Source: Rhodocytophaga rosea
Lineage (GTDB): Bacteria > Bacteroidota > Bacteroidia > Cytophagales > 172606-1
NCBI RefSeq assembly: GCF_010119975.1
Contig: NZ_CP048222.1
Coordinates: 3,056,501-3,120,500, forward strand
DNA: 64,000 bases
Reading direction: 5' to 3'
Part shown: one piece after another, positions 36,105 through 45,314 of the stretch
Position numbering within the stretch: position 1 is the first letter of the stretch
Layout: each line of letters starts with the position of its first letter
Translations under genes and position numbers: made by a program
Notes under the pieces: model-generated
What the model saw: only the letters and a program-made list of their open reading frames with translations
Database searches by the model: none
What the model was told of the DNA's origin: nothing

Positions 36105-39100
36105 TTAAAAATTAAGTCTGGCTCCTACGGAAAAAGTTCTGGGCACCGGATAGGTCTCATCATCATTATTCAGTTCCGTTCCCCCACGAACACTCGCATC
36201 CGGATTTCCGCCTGGGTATTTGGTAAACAGAAACACATTGTTGGCATTTACAAAAATTCTGGCACTACCTATTGCCGGAATTAATTTAGGCAAGTTATAG
36301 CCTAAGGTGATATTCCGTAACCATACATGGCTTCCATCATATACATACCGCTCGCTGCTCTCTCTGGACCATTTGAAATAATTAGTACCGCCTTGTGAGT
36401 TTTTAGCATTAGGATTGGAACCAGGATTTTCCGGGGAACGCCAGCGGTCTTTGGCCTTGTCCAATACATTGAACACACCATCCATATTCATGGTAGAAGC
36501 TTCAATATTCCGGTAGATATCATAATCATGGGCACCCATAAACAGGATACTTAAATCAAAGCCTTTGAAGTCTGCTCCTATGGTCCATCCCCAGGTAAAG
36601 GCAGGGTTCGGATTACCAATCTCCACCATATCTCTGGTATCATAGGTAACTTCTCCATTGCCATCGGCGTCCAGGAATTTCATACCTCCGGGAATTACAC
36701 CGTCTTGTTTTGGCCAGGCATCAATTTCCTCCTGGGTATTAAATATGCCCAGCTTTTTGTATCCATAAATCATCCCGATAGGCCGGCCTACTTTCTGCAC
36801 GTTATAGCCTCCATAAAAACCACCATAATAAAGCATATCATTTTCTCCTTTGATGGCTAATATTTTACTGCGGTTGAAGGAAATATTGGGGCTGGTACGG
36901 AAATTTACCGGACCGATTTTCGTATTAAAGTTCAGCGCTAACTCAACCCCCCGGTTCTGCACTTTTCCGATATTCGCTAAACTGGTTGTAAACCCGGAAA
37001 CAGAAGGAATAGAAATAGGCAATAACATATCATTGGTTAACTTATCGTAATATTCTGCGGTAAACACCACCCGGTTATCAAACAAGGCCAGATCCAGACC
37101 CAGGTCAAGCTGGTTTGATTTTTCCCATTCCAGGGCAGAGTTGGCAAACGAACTGATTACCCTTCCAGAGGCGATGGCATTTCCCAGGATGTAATTACTG
37201 GTGTTCATGAAGGCCAGGTGAGAGTAATTACCGATATCATTATTACCGGTTTTACCCCAGCTTGCCCGCAATTTCAGATCAGAGAGCCAGGTAGTGGTGG
37301 GCATAAATGGTTCTGCTGAAAGCCGCCAGCCGACAGAAAATGCCGGAAAATTTCCATACTTATTCTTTGCTCCAAACCTGGAACTTCCTTCCCGGCGCAT
37401 AGAAGCCGAAAACAAATACTTGTCTTTGAAGGAATAGTTTACCCTTCCCAGATACGCCAGCAATGTCCATCCATATTCATACGAGTTAGAAGAGCGGATA
37501 ATGGCCGAACCCAGGTAAGGAACCAGGTCGTCGGGATAGGTATTGCCGGCACCAGAGACACCTCTTACTTTTTCTTCCTGGGCAGTATAGCCTACCAGCA
37601 TATCTAAATGGTGGTCTTCTCCCAGATCAGGGGCATAAGAAAGCAACTGATCAGCAGAAATATTAGATAACTGCTCTGTAACTTCTGATCCTGTTGCCAA
37701 CCTTGGTGGAAAGCCATTGAGGGGCGTACCAATGGTAGAAGGAACATATTCTTTATAGGTATTATAATTTAACTTGGCATTTACAGAGGAGCGGAATTTT
37801 AAGCCTTTCACAATAGTAAGCTCTATGTATCCGCTGGATAATACTTCGGCGATATTCCTTTTCCGGATGGCATTATTTAATACATATACCGGATTAGGAA
37901 AGCCAAATACACCATCTACGCCGCCTATATAGGGCCGGAGATTTCCATTTTCATCGTACATGGGTTCCCTGGGGTCCATCAACAAAGTGGAACCTACCAG
38001 TGCACTACGTCCCGCAATACTTTCATCATTGCTGGCTACATTCTTTTTGGTATAGGTACCATTCAGGTTAAATCCAACCGTGATAAATTTGTTGATAGCC
38101 CCTCCTAGATTGGCCCTGGCCGAAATACGGTCGTAATTGGTTTTGATCACAGATCCTTCCTCTTTATAATACCCTAGTGACAGCAATGTTTTGATAGGTC
38201 CTCGGCCTGCCGAAAGCGTCATGTTATAATCCATATAGGGCGCATTGTCATTCAGGATGGCATCGTACCAATCGGTAGAATGCTGGGTTTGCTCAGGGAA
38301 GCGGTAGCTGGCAGGTACTTCTTCAATGGATGGTTCTCTTTGCTGAAAATACCGGATGCCATCCATAAATACATCCTTTTTAAACTGGGCAAACTCCACT
38401 CCATTCAGCACCTTCACCCGGCGGGATTTTGGAATATTCTGTACGCCATAATCTACCGAAAAATTGAGATTCACTTTATCTGCCTGGGCAGTTCTGGTGG
38501 TAATGAGCACTACCCCATTAGAACCTCTGGCTCCGTAAATTGCCGTAGATGCCGCATCTTTTAAAACTGTTATGGTTTCTATATCATTGGGGTTCAGGTT
38601 AGCGCCCACATTTGTGCCTACCGGGAAACCATCAATTACATACAACGGATCACTGCCGGCACCCAGAGAACCAATACCCCGCACCCTTACCTGGAACTGC
38701 CCTCCCGGTGAGCCATTGGTCTGACGTACCGATACACCAGCCGCTTGCCCCTGCAATAACCTGGTCAGGTTGGAGGCAGGTACTTCACCCACATCTTCCA
38801 GATTAATATTGGAAACCGCTGAGGTGATATCCCGTTTTCGTTGGGTACCATAGCCTACTACAACTACTTCTTCCAGCGACTGGACATCGGCAGCCAGCGC
38901 AACATTTAGTGTAGCCTGGTTATTTACCGGAACCTCTTTGGTGAGATACCCAATAAAAGAGAAGACCAGTATTCCATTTCCATCTGGTGCCGAAAGTGTA
39001 AAATCGCCCTCTGAATCTGTAGTAGTGCCGGAGGTTGTACCTTTTAATAATACGTTTACACCAGGTAGTCCTTCACCCTGGTCATCGGTCACTTTCCCGC

Positions 39101-39563
39101 TAATGGGAAACGCTACCTCTTTTTCGGCTACTGGGAGTTGTTCTTCCAGTAGGCTGGAAGCTGTATCCGAAGCAGGTGAGTTTGTTTCAGCCGCAGGTAT
39201 GGTAGAAGTTTCCTTTTTGAGATAAATCAGGTAAGAATGCTCGTTGTATTTTGAAAAAGATAAATTCAAGGGGGATAGCACCCGGCTTAACACATCTTCC
39301 AGATTATTGTTTTGCAACTCTTCTCTCCTGACAGTAACAGCTTTGTCTTTCAGTACTTTGCGGTTATAATCAAATATAACCCCATACTGTTTCTCCATGG
39401 TTTTAAGTAAATCCAGGAGTTGAACGGTCTGGAATTCCTGCATTAGGCTTACCGGGTGCTTTGCTACAAAGGCTACATCCTGCGCATGTGCATGTTGCAA
39501 GCTGAAAGAAAACAGAAGTAATCCTAACGCATGCTTTTTGAATAGGAATAGATTTTTTACCAT
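36105..39563 (-). CDS. SusC/RagA TonB-linked outer-membrane transporter with STN domain (unit 1)
   Basis: 1152 residues: signal peptide, STN signalling domain (about 48-110; LLDLLKTMEKQYGVIFDYNR), carboxypeptidase-regulatory-like domain (ISGKVTDDQGEGLPGVNVLL), plug with EEVVVVGYGTQRKRDITSAV, and a 22-strand barrel ending in GARLNF. The STN domain contacts FecR, so substrate binding can activate the ECF sigma factor encoded just upstream. This is the trans-envelope-signalled type of Sus transporter. Confidence 0.96.
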   Translation of the reverse strand: MVKNLFLFKKHALGLLLFSFSLQHAHAQDVAFVAKHPVSLMQEFQTVQLLDLLKTMEKQYGVIFDYNRKVLKDKAVTVRREELQNNNLEDVLSRVLSPLNLSFSKYNEHSYLIYLKKETSTIPAAETNSPASDTASSLLEEQLPVAEKEVAFPISGKVTDDQGEGLPGVNVLLKGTTSGTTTDSEGDFTLSAPDGNGILVFSFIGYLTKEVPVNNQATLNVALAADVQSLEEVVVVGYGTQRKRDITSAVSNINLEDVGEVPASNLTRLLQGQAAGVSVRQTNGSPGGQFQVRVRGIGSLGAGSDPLYVIDGFPVGTNVGANLNPNDIETITVLKDAASTAIYGARGSNGVVLITTRTAQADKVNLNFSVDYGVQNIPKSRRVKVLNGVEFAQFKKDVFMDGIRYFQQREPSIEEVPASYRFPEQTQHSTDWYDAILNDNAPYMDYNMTLSAGRGPIKTLLSLGYYKEEGSVIKTNYDRISARANLGGAINKFITVGFNLNGTYTKKNVASNDESIAGRSALVGSTLLMDPREPMYDENGNLRPYIGGVDGVFGFPNPVYVLNNAIRKRNIAEVLSSGYIELTIVKGLKFRSSVNAKLNYNTYKEYVPSTIGTPLNGFPPRLATGSEVTEQLSNISADQLLSYAPDLGEDHHLDMLVGYTAQEEKVRGVSGAGNTYPDDLVPYLGSAIIRSSNSYEYGWTLLAYLGRVNYSFKDKYLFSASMRREGSSRFGAKNKYGNFPAFSVGWRLSAEPFMPTTTWLSDLKLRASWGKTGNNDIGNYSHLAFMNTSNYILGNAIASGRVISSFANSALEWEKSNQLDLGLDLALFDNRVVFTAEYYDKLTNDMLLPISIPSVSGFTTSLANIGKVQNRGVELALNFNTKIGPVNFRTSPNISFNRSKILAIKGENDMLYYGGFYGGYNVQKVGRPIGMIYGYKKLGIFNTQEEIDAWPKQDGVIPGGMKFLDADGNGEVTYDTRDMVEIGNPNPAFTWGWTIGADFKGFDLSILFMGAHDYDIYRNIEASTMNMDGVFNVLDKAKDRWRSPENPGSNPNAKNSQGGTNYFKWSRESSERYVYDGSHVWLRNITLGYNLPKLIPAIGSARIFVNANNVFLFTKYPGGNPDASVRGGTELNNDDETYPVPRTFSVGARLNF

Positions 39564-39650
39564 ATAATGGACTGGTTTAGATGGAAAATGATTAGTAATC
39601 AGCTACCTTCTGTTTGCTTAAAAGAAGCAGACAGAAAGCAGAATATTTTA

Positions 39651-40625
39651 TTATTCGATGATATACACGCCATTAAGTTTAGTTACATTGACCGCATATA
39701 GTTTTTCTATTTTATCAAACAGGAGTTCAATAGAATCATTGGGAACCGACCCATTAAACACTTCATGTTTGATCGATTGATTTTTATATTCTACCCGGAT
39801 GCCGTGGCTTTCCTGCAATTCTTTGAAAATATCCTGAATAGACACATCCCGGTACAGGCGGATCTTATCTTTCCAGGAAACAATCGGCTGCACCTGCACT
39901 ATTTCCGGCGTGATGGTATGCATCTGGGCAGAATAACTAACCGCTTCGCCTGGTTTCATCACATAATCTTTCGTAGGATCAGAAACTTTTACTTTTCCCT
40001 CCTGCAATACAATTCTGGTATCTCCCTGCCGGTTAAACACATTAAACTTTGTACCCAGTACTTCTACTTTCAGCCCGTCGGATGTATGCACAATAAACTT
40101 CTGGTGACTGGCGGTATGCTGCACAGAAAAGTATGCTTCTCCTTTGAGCCATACCTCCCGGATTTGCGCCTGATCCCATTCTTTGGCAAACCGGACCGAA
40201 GAATTTCCATTGATAATAACCAGGGATTGATCTGGTAACTTGATCTGCCGACGTTTTCCGGCTGGCGTACTGATGGTAAGCCAGGCAGATTCGTAATAAA
40301 ACTTATATAGCGCAGGAATTCCTATGGCCAGCAACAGCACCAGGGAAGCAGCCGCCATCCAGAATGTTCGCCTGGCGTAAAGAGGAACTTTTTTAGCAGG
40401 CTTTCTTGCCGGTTGCCTGTTTTTTTCCTGTGCATAAATCCCTTTCCACACATTCTGAAATGAGGTAGTGCGCAGGTCTTCTCTTTCCTGTTCCGGAAGA
40501 GATTGGAGATAGGATTCATCCTGAAGGGCATTATTCCATTTTTCCTCCAGCTGTATACGTTCATCTGGCGAAGCTTTACCTGCTACCCATTTTTTAATCA
40601 GTTTTACCAGATGCCTTTGTTCCAT
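39651..40625 (-). CDS. FecR family anti-sigma factor
   Basis: 324 residues: a cytoplasmic anti-sigma segment (1-85), one transmembrane helix (about 87-108), the FecR domain with WLKGEAYFSVQH and VEVLGTKFNVFNR, and a C-terminal DUF4974 domain (SIQDIFKELQESHGIRVEYK). It holds the ECF sigma factor until signalled by the STN domain of SusC unit 1. It lies between the sigma gene and susC. Confidence 0.94.
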   Translation of the reverse strand: MEQRHLVKLIKKWVAGKASPDERIQLEEKWNNALQDESYLQSLPEQEREDLRTTSFQNVWKGIYAQEKNRQPARKPAKKVPLYARRTFWMAAASLVLLLAIGIPALYKFYYESAWLTISTPAGKRRQIKLPDQSLVIINGNSSVRFAKEWDQAQIREVWLKGEAYFSVQHTASHQKFIVHTSDGLKVEVLGTKFNVFNRQGDTRIVLQEGKVKVSDPTKDYVMKPGEAVSYSAQMHTITPEIVQVQPIVSWKDKIRLYRDVSIQDIFKELQESHGIRVEYKNQSIKHEVFNGSVPNDSIELLFDKIEKLYAVNVTKLNGVYIIE

Positions 40626-40832
40626 GAATAGGTGTGCTATATTTAGTAAATAGGATGAAAAGAGATTTACCCTAACCAGAGGGTCAGTTTTTTTATAATT
40701 TTTCTAAAAATTGTCTTACTTATTGGCATCTGTACAGATCCAACCAGAGACTGTCCCTTTGCAATGTGCTGAATCAAATTATTGGGAGTGGTTGGATAAT
40801 GATAAATTACTCTAGAGGAAATAGCTGCAAAA

Positions 40833-40883
40833 AAATAGTCAGTAGCCACTATGTGTCTTCCACATAATAACTACTGACTATTT
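40833..40883. repeat. GTCAGTAG palindrome (copy 1)
   Basis: A 13-bp perfect outer stem (AAATAGTCAGTAG with CTACTGACTATTT) plus an inner TATGTG/CACATA stem with loop TCTTC. It lies 15 bp after the stop of the sigma gene and shares GTCAGTAG with hairpins at 45257 and 62855. It may terminate or process the sigma-factor message. Confidence 0.65.
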
Positions 40884-40897
40884 ACTGTATAGAGCTT

Positions 40898-41476
40898 TTA
40901 GAACTGAACGATAAAAATCAGAATAAGCAGATCTGCCAGGCTATACCGCAGGAATTTGAGGGCCTTACTCAGATGATATTCAACAGTTTTAACCGGCATT
41001 TGTATTTCTCTGGAAATTTCAGGAATGGTAAACCCATGCATCCGGCTCAGGATAAACACTTTTCTGGTTGTTTCCGGGAGTACTTCAATCTGCTGATCGA
41101 GCAAGGTGTTCAATTCATCAAAAGCGACCTGCTGCTCTGTTGTATTGGCCATTACCGGTTCATGTAATGCTTTATTCACCGCATATTGTTCACGGACAAC
41201 CTGCTTATCATAATGGTCATAGATCTTATGACGAATGGCCTGGTACAAGTAGCCTTTTAAATTCAGTTGCTCCGGGAGTGTAGTACGTTTGAGCCATATA
41301 CTCACAAAAACTTCCTGCAGGATTTCCTGTGCCGTTTCTCTGGACCGGGTATAATTATAGGCGATGGAAAAAAGCTTTGCCCAGTAATGATTGTAGATTT
41401 TTTCAAATCCTTTGGCATCACCACTTCTCAGGCTTTCTACCCATTGGCTCTCTTCAGCAAAGGTCACTTGTTTCAT
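40898..41476 (-). CDS. ECF RNA polymerase sigma-70 factor
   Basis: 192 residues with sigma region 2 (GFEKIYNHYWAKLFSIAYNY, ILQEVFVSIW) and region 4 (RKVFILSRMHGFTIPEISRE, VEYHLSKALKFLR). It is the cytoplasmic output of the SusC-STN/FecR cascade and presumably transcribes susC-susD of unit 1. The 272-bp spacer to fecR holds a strong hairpin, so sigma and fecR levels may be uncoupled. Confidence 0.94.
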   Translation of the reverse strand: MKQVTFAEESQWVESLRSGDAKGFEKIYNHYWAKLFSIAYNYTRSRETAQEILQEVFVSIWLKRTTLPEQLNLKGYLYQAIRHKIYDHYDKQVVREQYAVNKALHEPVMANTTEQQVAFDELNTLLDQQIEVLPETTRKVFILSRMHGFTIPEISREIQMPVKTVEYHLSKALKFLRYSLADLLILIFIVQF

Positions 41477-41538
41477 ACCGTTCGTTGATAAAGAATCCTG
41501 ATTATACTCGAATCAATACACTATTTCCATTGATAAAC

Positions 41539-42348
41539 CTACAATTGCTTCAGCCGGATGTTGCGGTACTCTACTTTCATAGGAGGGCCCACATGCACCT
41601 GTACACCCAGATAGCCGCTCATTTTCCGGTTAGCCGCATCGTTATCCGTTACATCACTGATCAGAGTTCCATTGATATAATGCTGCAACCGGTTCCCTTT
41701 TATTACCAGATGAATCTCATTCCAGTCCTGGCTTTTCACGACCTTTTCCAGGGAGGCAGCCGTTCCTATGGAATCCGTTACGCTCAGTCCGCTCCAGGCA
41801 TTTCGCTTCACATCGTCGCGCAGGTTGGCCGACGGATTTTTTAGCGGATCAATGGTTGTCTTTTGTCCACGGTAAGCCAGGGTAGTTCTGCCTCTTTCCT
41901 CATAATTCTGACCGGTATAGCGGTTTTTTCCATCAATATCAGCCTGGTAACCTTTGAGGGCAAAAGGTGGATCTGATAGTTTTTCGCTGCGGTAATTGAT
42001 GCCACTATTGCCGGTTTCTGTGATTTTAAAATCCAGCTTCAATTCAAAATCTCCCGGCTGGGCACCCTGGTAAATAATAAAAGTATTTGCTTTCAGCAGT
42101 TTATCCGGCGTAATTTCCCCCACCAGCGTGCCGTTTTCAGCTCTCCAATAGTTAGCATCTCCTTCCCATCCGTTCAGGGTTTTGCCATCAAATATCTGCA
42201 CAAAACCTTCCTTGTCTTTTTTAGCCTTAGACTGGCTTACAGCCGTTGTTTTGCAACCACTGGTTAGCAGCACTGCCAACAGGAGTGCTACTAACGAAAA
42301 TGGTTTATATGATTTTTTTATCATGTGATCAACATTTTTAAATATCAA
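41539..42348 (-). CDS. DUF1080 family 3-keto-disaccharide hydrolase, lipoprotein
   Basis: 269 residues. The start may be the upstream ATG at 42348 or the internal ATG at 42324; the latter begins closer to the hydrophobic segment. The lipobox is LTSGC. The concanavalin-like domain shows IFDGKTLNGWEGD and DFKITETGNSGINYRSEK, the DUF1080 hallmarks. Family members hydrolyse 3-keto-glycosides, matching the oxidoreductase genes in the neighbourhood. Last gene of the SusC2 operon, 6 bp after the heme protein. Confidence 0.87.
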   Translation of the reverse strand: MIFKNVDHMIKKSYKPFSLVALLLAVLLTSGCKTTAVSQSKAKKDKEGFVQIFDGKTLNGWEGDANYWRAENGTLVGEITPDKLLKANTFIIYQGAQPGDFELKLDFKITETGNSGINYRSEKLSDPPFALKGYQADIDGKNRYTGQNYEERGRTTLAYRGQKTTIDPLKNPSANLRDDVKRNAWSGLSVTDSIGTAASLEKVVKSQDWNEIHLVIKGNRLQHYINGTLISDVTDNDAANRKMSGYLGVQVHVGPPMKVEYRNIRLKQL

Positions 42349-42354
42349 ATCTAT

Positions 42355-45102
42355 CTACTTAGCCGTTCCGGAGGCTGCTGCCTGGCCATTACCTTTGTAT
42401 ACCTGGTGATCTTTATTCCCGCCTGCCATCAGATAGGCCATAAAGTCTTTTAGTTCCTCGGCATTCAGGCGGTTAATTAATCCAGCAGGCATCAGCGAAA
42501 CACGGGAATACTTGGTACTTACCACATCTTTCTTAGGAATTTCGCGAAGCATGTCTGGTGCAAAAGGGTTTTGAGAGACGGAATAATTCTGCTCATTCTC
42601 GTTGATGAGCCTGCCTAATACAGAACTGCCATCTTTCATCAAAAACACGGTAGAAGCATACTGGTCAGAAACCTCTTTATTGGGGTCCATAATATGCTCC
42701 AGCATGTCGCCAGTAGAGAACCTGGTACCTAATTGTGTCAGATCGGGGCCCATGTTGCCCCCTTCACCCTTCATGGTATGGCAGGTATTACAACGTACGG
42801 CTGCAAACATCAACTTGCCATTTTCAAAATCCCGGTTCACCAGGCCACTGTCTATTACAGCTTTGGCATCTTCCATGGTCCATCTTCTGTAAGGGCCTTT
42901 GGGAGAAGGACCACTTGCCAGGTCATTGCCAGACTTAGATAATAACTCCTCTCCGGATAGTTTGCTGTAATAATCAAATTTATCTTTCGAAACATTAGCT
43001 AAAGCCGACTGACGGGCTTTGTTGATAAAGCCTACATAACTCATTCCTCCTTTGTATTCGAAAGCTTTCTTAAACCAGGCAAAATACTTCTCTTGCAGTT
43101 CTGGAGTCCATCCGGTTTTTGAGGTACTCAACACCGTGGCATAATAGGTCTGCTGGGCTGGCGGCACTTTTGCCAGCATATTGGCAATATCCATTCCGTA
43201 TTGGGGGTTTCTCAGAATCAGGTCCTGGGAAGCGCTCACCGTTTTATCACCCTGATCGTCTTTTGCATTTTCCAGTAAAGCGAGGGTTTTTTCAACCGCA
43301 CCCGGTGCTTCTATATACACAAGTACTTTGCTGAGAGAGCGGTTTATTGCATTGGTTTTGCCAGGATAATGAGGATTAATATGAGCGACTACTTTGTCTT
43401 TAGCAGCACCTTCCGGTTTTCCCATGCGGGCAAATACCAGTTCGTAGGCACGTAACAAATCAATCTGCTGTGATTCAGATAATTTACCATAATCAATACC
43501 CGATAGGGAAGTAAGAATCTGGTTTTTTACGTCTGTTTTTCCCTGACGCGCCAAGGCAATAGATGCCTGAATTAAGGCTTGCGGATCTTTTTCTGCCAAT
43601 GCACGTTGCTGCCACTCAGCAACAGGCTGGTGTTCTATGGCTATACGGGCGGCATAGCGGATGTGGCGGTCTTCATGTTTGAGGTTTGGCCAGGCAGCAT
43701 CTACCGCTCCCTTTTGAGGAGTTCCATGATATTGCTCCAGGCTTCTTCTTAACTTGGTTTCTTCATTTACATCTTCTGTCGCCGTATTGGCTACCAAGGA
43801 TACATTCTTCTGATTGGAAGCTACATTGCCTTTAGCATCTCCATAAGACACTCTGTACAGATCGGAATCCAATCTACGGCCACCAGTAAGGAAGTATAAA
43901 GAACCATCCGGACCAAACGTGCCATCTGTTAAGGGCAGCGGCGAACCAGAAATAAATTCTTCAGCTTTGGCACCATAAGAAGCACCTTTTGGGTCAATCT
44001 GAATGGCATAGATAATACCAAAACTCCAGTCAAAGGCATACAAGGATTTTTTGTATTTTTCGGGAAAGTGAGAGGTTTTGCCATGTTCCAGACTGGTAGG
44101 AGATCCTTGTCCGATGTTGATAATCGCAGGCAGGTTATCTGGATAATCTGGTGACCACTTGCTGTTTCCGGTACGCCAGCCAAATTCAGCACCGCTGGTA
44201 ACATGATTAATACGGGTTGGCCGGTACCAGGGCATACCAAAGTCCCACTCCATATCTGCATCATAGGCAAACAGTTCTCCTCTTTCGTCAAAAGCAATAT
44301 CAAAGGCATTCCGGAAACCGGCCGCAATTAACTCCCATTTGTTGGTATTAGGATCTACTTTGGCAATCCAGCCACCAGGTGCCATCCGGTCGTTGGCATG
44401 ACCTCTGGGGTCTTTGATCAACGGGAATATATTGTCTTCCTGCCAGTTGGTGGGCAAGCGATGCGCTTCCATAGGAGGTACATCTGTATGGTTACCGGCA
44501 ATTACATACAAAGATTTTCCATCCGGAGAAAGCTTAATACTGTGTGGTCCATGTTCTCCTTCTCCTTTCAGTTGTTTCAACTCGGTAACTTTATCAAACT
44601 GATCGTTGCCATCTGTATCTTCCAGGCGATAGAATCCACTTAGTTTATCAAACTCTTTATTTTCCCGTTCGGCAGTACCCCGGCTGTTTACCATTACATA
44701 CAAACTATTGAACGCATACAATAAGCCCTGGGCATATCCCATCCCCACAATGCTATCTGCTACCTGGCCAATGGCCAGTTTTTCTACTTTGGGTTTGGAA
44801 GAATCGCCTATAGGAGGCAGTTGCAACCGATACAAAGCGCCATACTGGTCAGAAGTAATCATGCGGCCTTTGTCATCGAAGGTCATGGCTACCCAGGAGC
44901 CCTGCTCATTTTCAGAGGGGCTGTACAGGTGTTCGATCCGGAAACCTTCCATAGACTTAATCTTGTCAATTTTCGGATTACCGGTATTATTACTCTGTAC
45001 ATTAGCCTGTTTGGTATCTTTCTCGTTATCGCAGGATGTGCCTATTAGACTACATACTGCCACCGAAGCGAGAAGTTTAAGAAAAGGAATGGTTTTTAAC
45101 AT
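42355..45102 (-). CDS. PVC-type heme-binding beta-propeller lipoprotein
   Basis: 915 residues. The lipobox ends IGTSC. A beta-propeller resembling glucose/sorbosone dehydrogenases covers about 50-430 (GGWIAKVDPNTNKWELIAAG, FRNAFDIAFDERGE). A helical repeat region follows, then a C-terminal cytochrome c domain with CNTCH and a distal Met candidate. It probably oxidises a sugar or passes electrons in the periplasm or at the outer membrane. It sits between susD unit 2 and the 3-keto-disaccharide hydrolase gene. Confidence 0.88.
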   Translation of the reverse strand: MLKTIPFLKLLASVAVCSLIGTSCDNEKDTKQANVQSNNTGNPKIDKIKSMEGFRIEHLYSPSENEQGSWVAMTFDDKGRMITSDQYGALYRLQLPPIGDSSKPKVEKLAIGQVADSIVGMGYAQGLLYAFNSLYVMVNSRGTAERENKEFDKLSGFYRLEDTDGNDQFDKVTELKQLKGEGEHGPHSIKLSPDGKSLYVIAGNHTDVPPMEAHRLPTNWQEDNIFPLIKDPRGHANDRMAPGGWIAKVDPNTNKWELIAAGFRNAFDIAFDERGELFAYDADMEWDFGMPWYRPTRINHVTSGAEFGWRTGNSKWSPDYPDNLPAIINIGQGSPTSLEHGKTSHFPEKYKKSLYAFDWSFGIIYAIQIDPKGASYGAKAEEFISGSPLPLTDGTFGPDGSLYFLTGGRRLDSDLYRVSYGDAKGNVASNQKNVSLVANTATEDVNEETKLRRSLEQYHGTPQKGAVDAAWPNLKHEDRHIRYAARIAIEHQPVAEWQQRALAEKDPQALIQASIALARQGKTDVKNQILTSLSGIDYGKLSESQQIDLLRAYELVFARMGKPEGAAKDKVVAHINPHYPGKTNAINRSLSKVLVYIEAPGAVEKTLALLENAKDDQGDKTVSASQDLILRNPQYGMDIANMLAKVPPAQQTYYATVLSTSKTGWTPELQEKYFAWFKKAFEYKGGMSYVGFINKARQSALANVSKDKFDYYSKLSGEELLSKSGNDLASGPSPKGPYRRWTMEDAKAVIDSGLVNRDFENGKLMFAAVRCNTCHTMKGEGGNMGPDLTQLGTRFSTGDMLEHIMDPNKEVSDQYASTVFLMKDGSSVLGRLINENEQNYSVSQNPFAPDMLREIPKKDVVSTKYSRVSLMPAGLINRLNAEELKDFMAYLMAGGNKDHQVYKGNGQAAASGTAK

Positions 45103-45146
45103 ATGCGTATAAATAGATTTGGCAAAAGGGGTTTAAAAACAGGTAA

Positions 45147-45192
45147 ATCATAGACTGTTAAACAATGTACACGCTGTTCAGCAGTCTATGAT
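45147..45192. repeat. Hairpin upstream of the PVC-type heme protein gene
   Basis: ATCATAGACTG (45147-45157) pairs perfectly with CAGTCTATGAT (45182-45192) around a 24-nt loop. It lies 45 bp before the heme-protein start codon, within the operon. Confidence 0.55.
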
Positions 45193-45256
45193 CTTACAAT
45201 TTACTATAAAGCTTTTAAATACTATTATTTTTATAATTTTTTAAATTTTTTTAATC

Positions 45257-45304
45257 AGTGATTGGCCAGTAGCCACTCTTTAACCTATCTACTGACCAAT
45301 CACT
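45257..45304. repeat. GTCAGTAG palindrome (copy 2)
   Basis: A 16-bp stem with one G-U pair (AGTGATTGGCCAGTAG with CTACTGACCAATCACT) around a 16-nt loop. The CAGTAGCCACT core is the same as in the hairpin at 40833. It lies just after the susD unit 2 stop codon. Confidence 0.65.
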
Positions 45305-45314
45305 TTAAATTATT

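Noticed and set aside
43929-44327. 132-codon frame overlapping the heme-protein gene on the same strand
   Set aside because: Out-of-frame shadow inside a well-supported 915-residue coding sequence.
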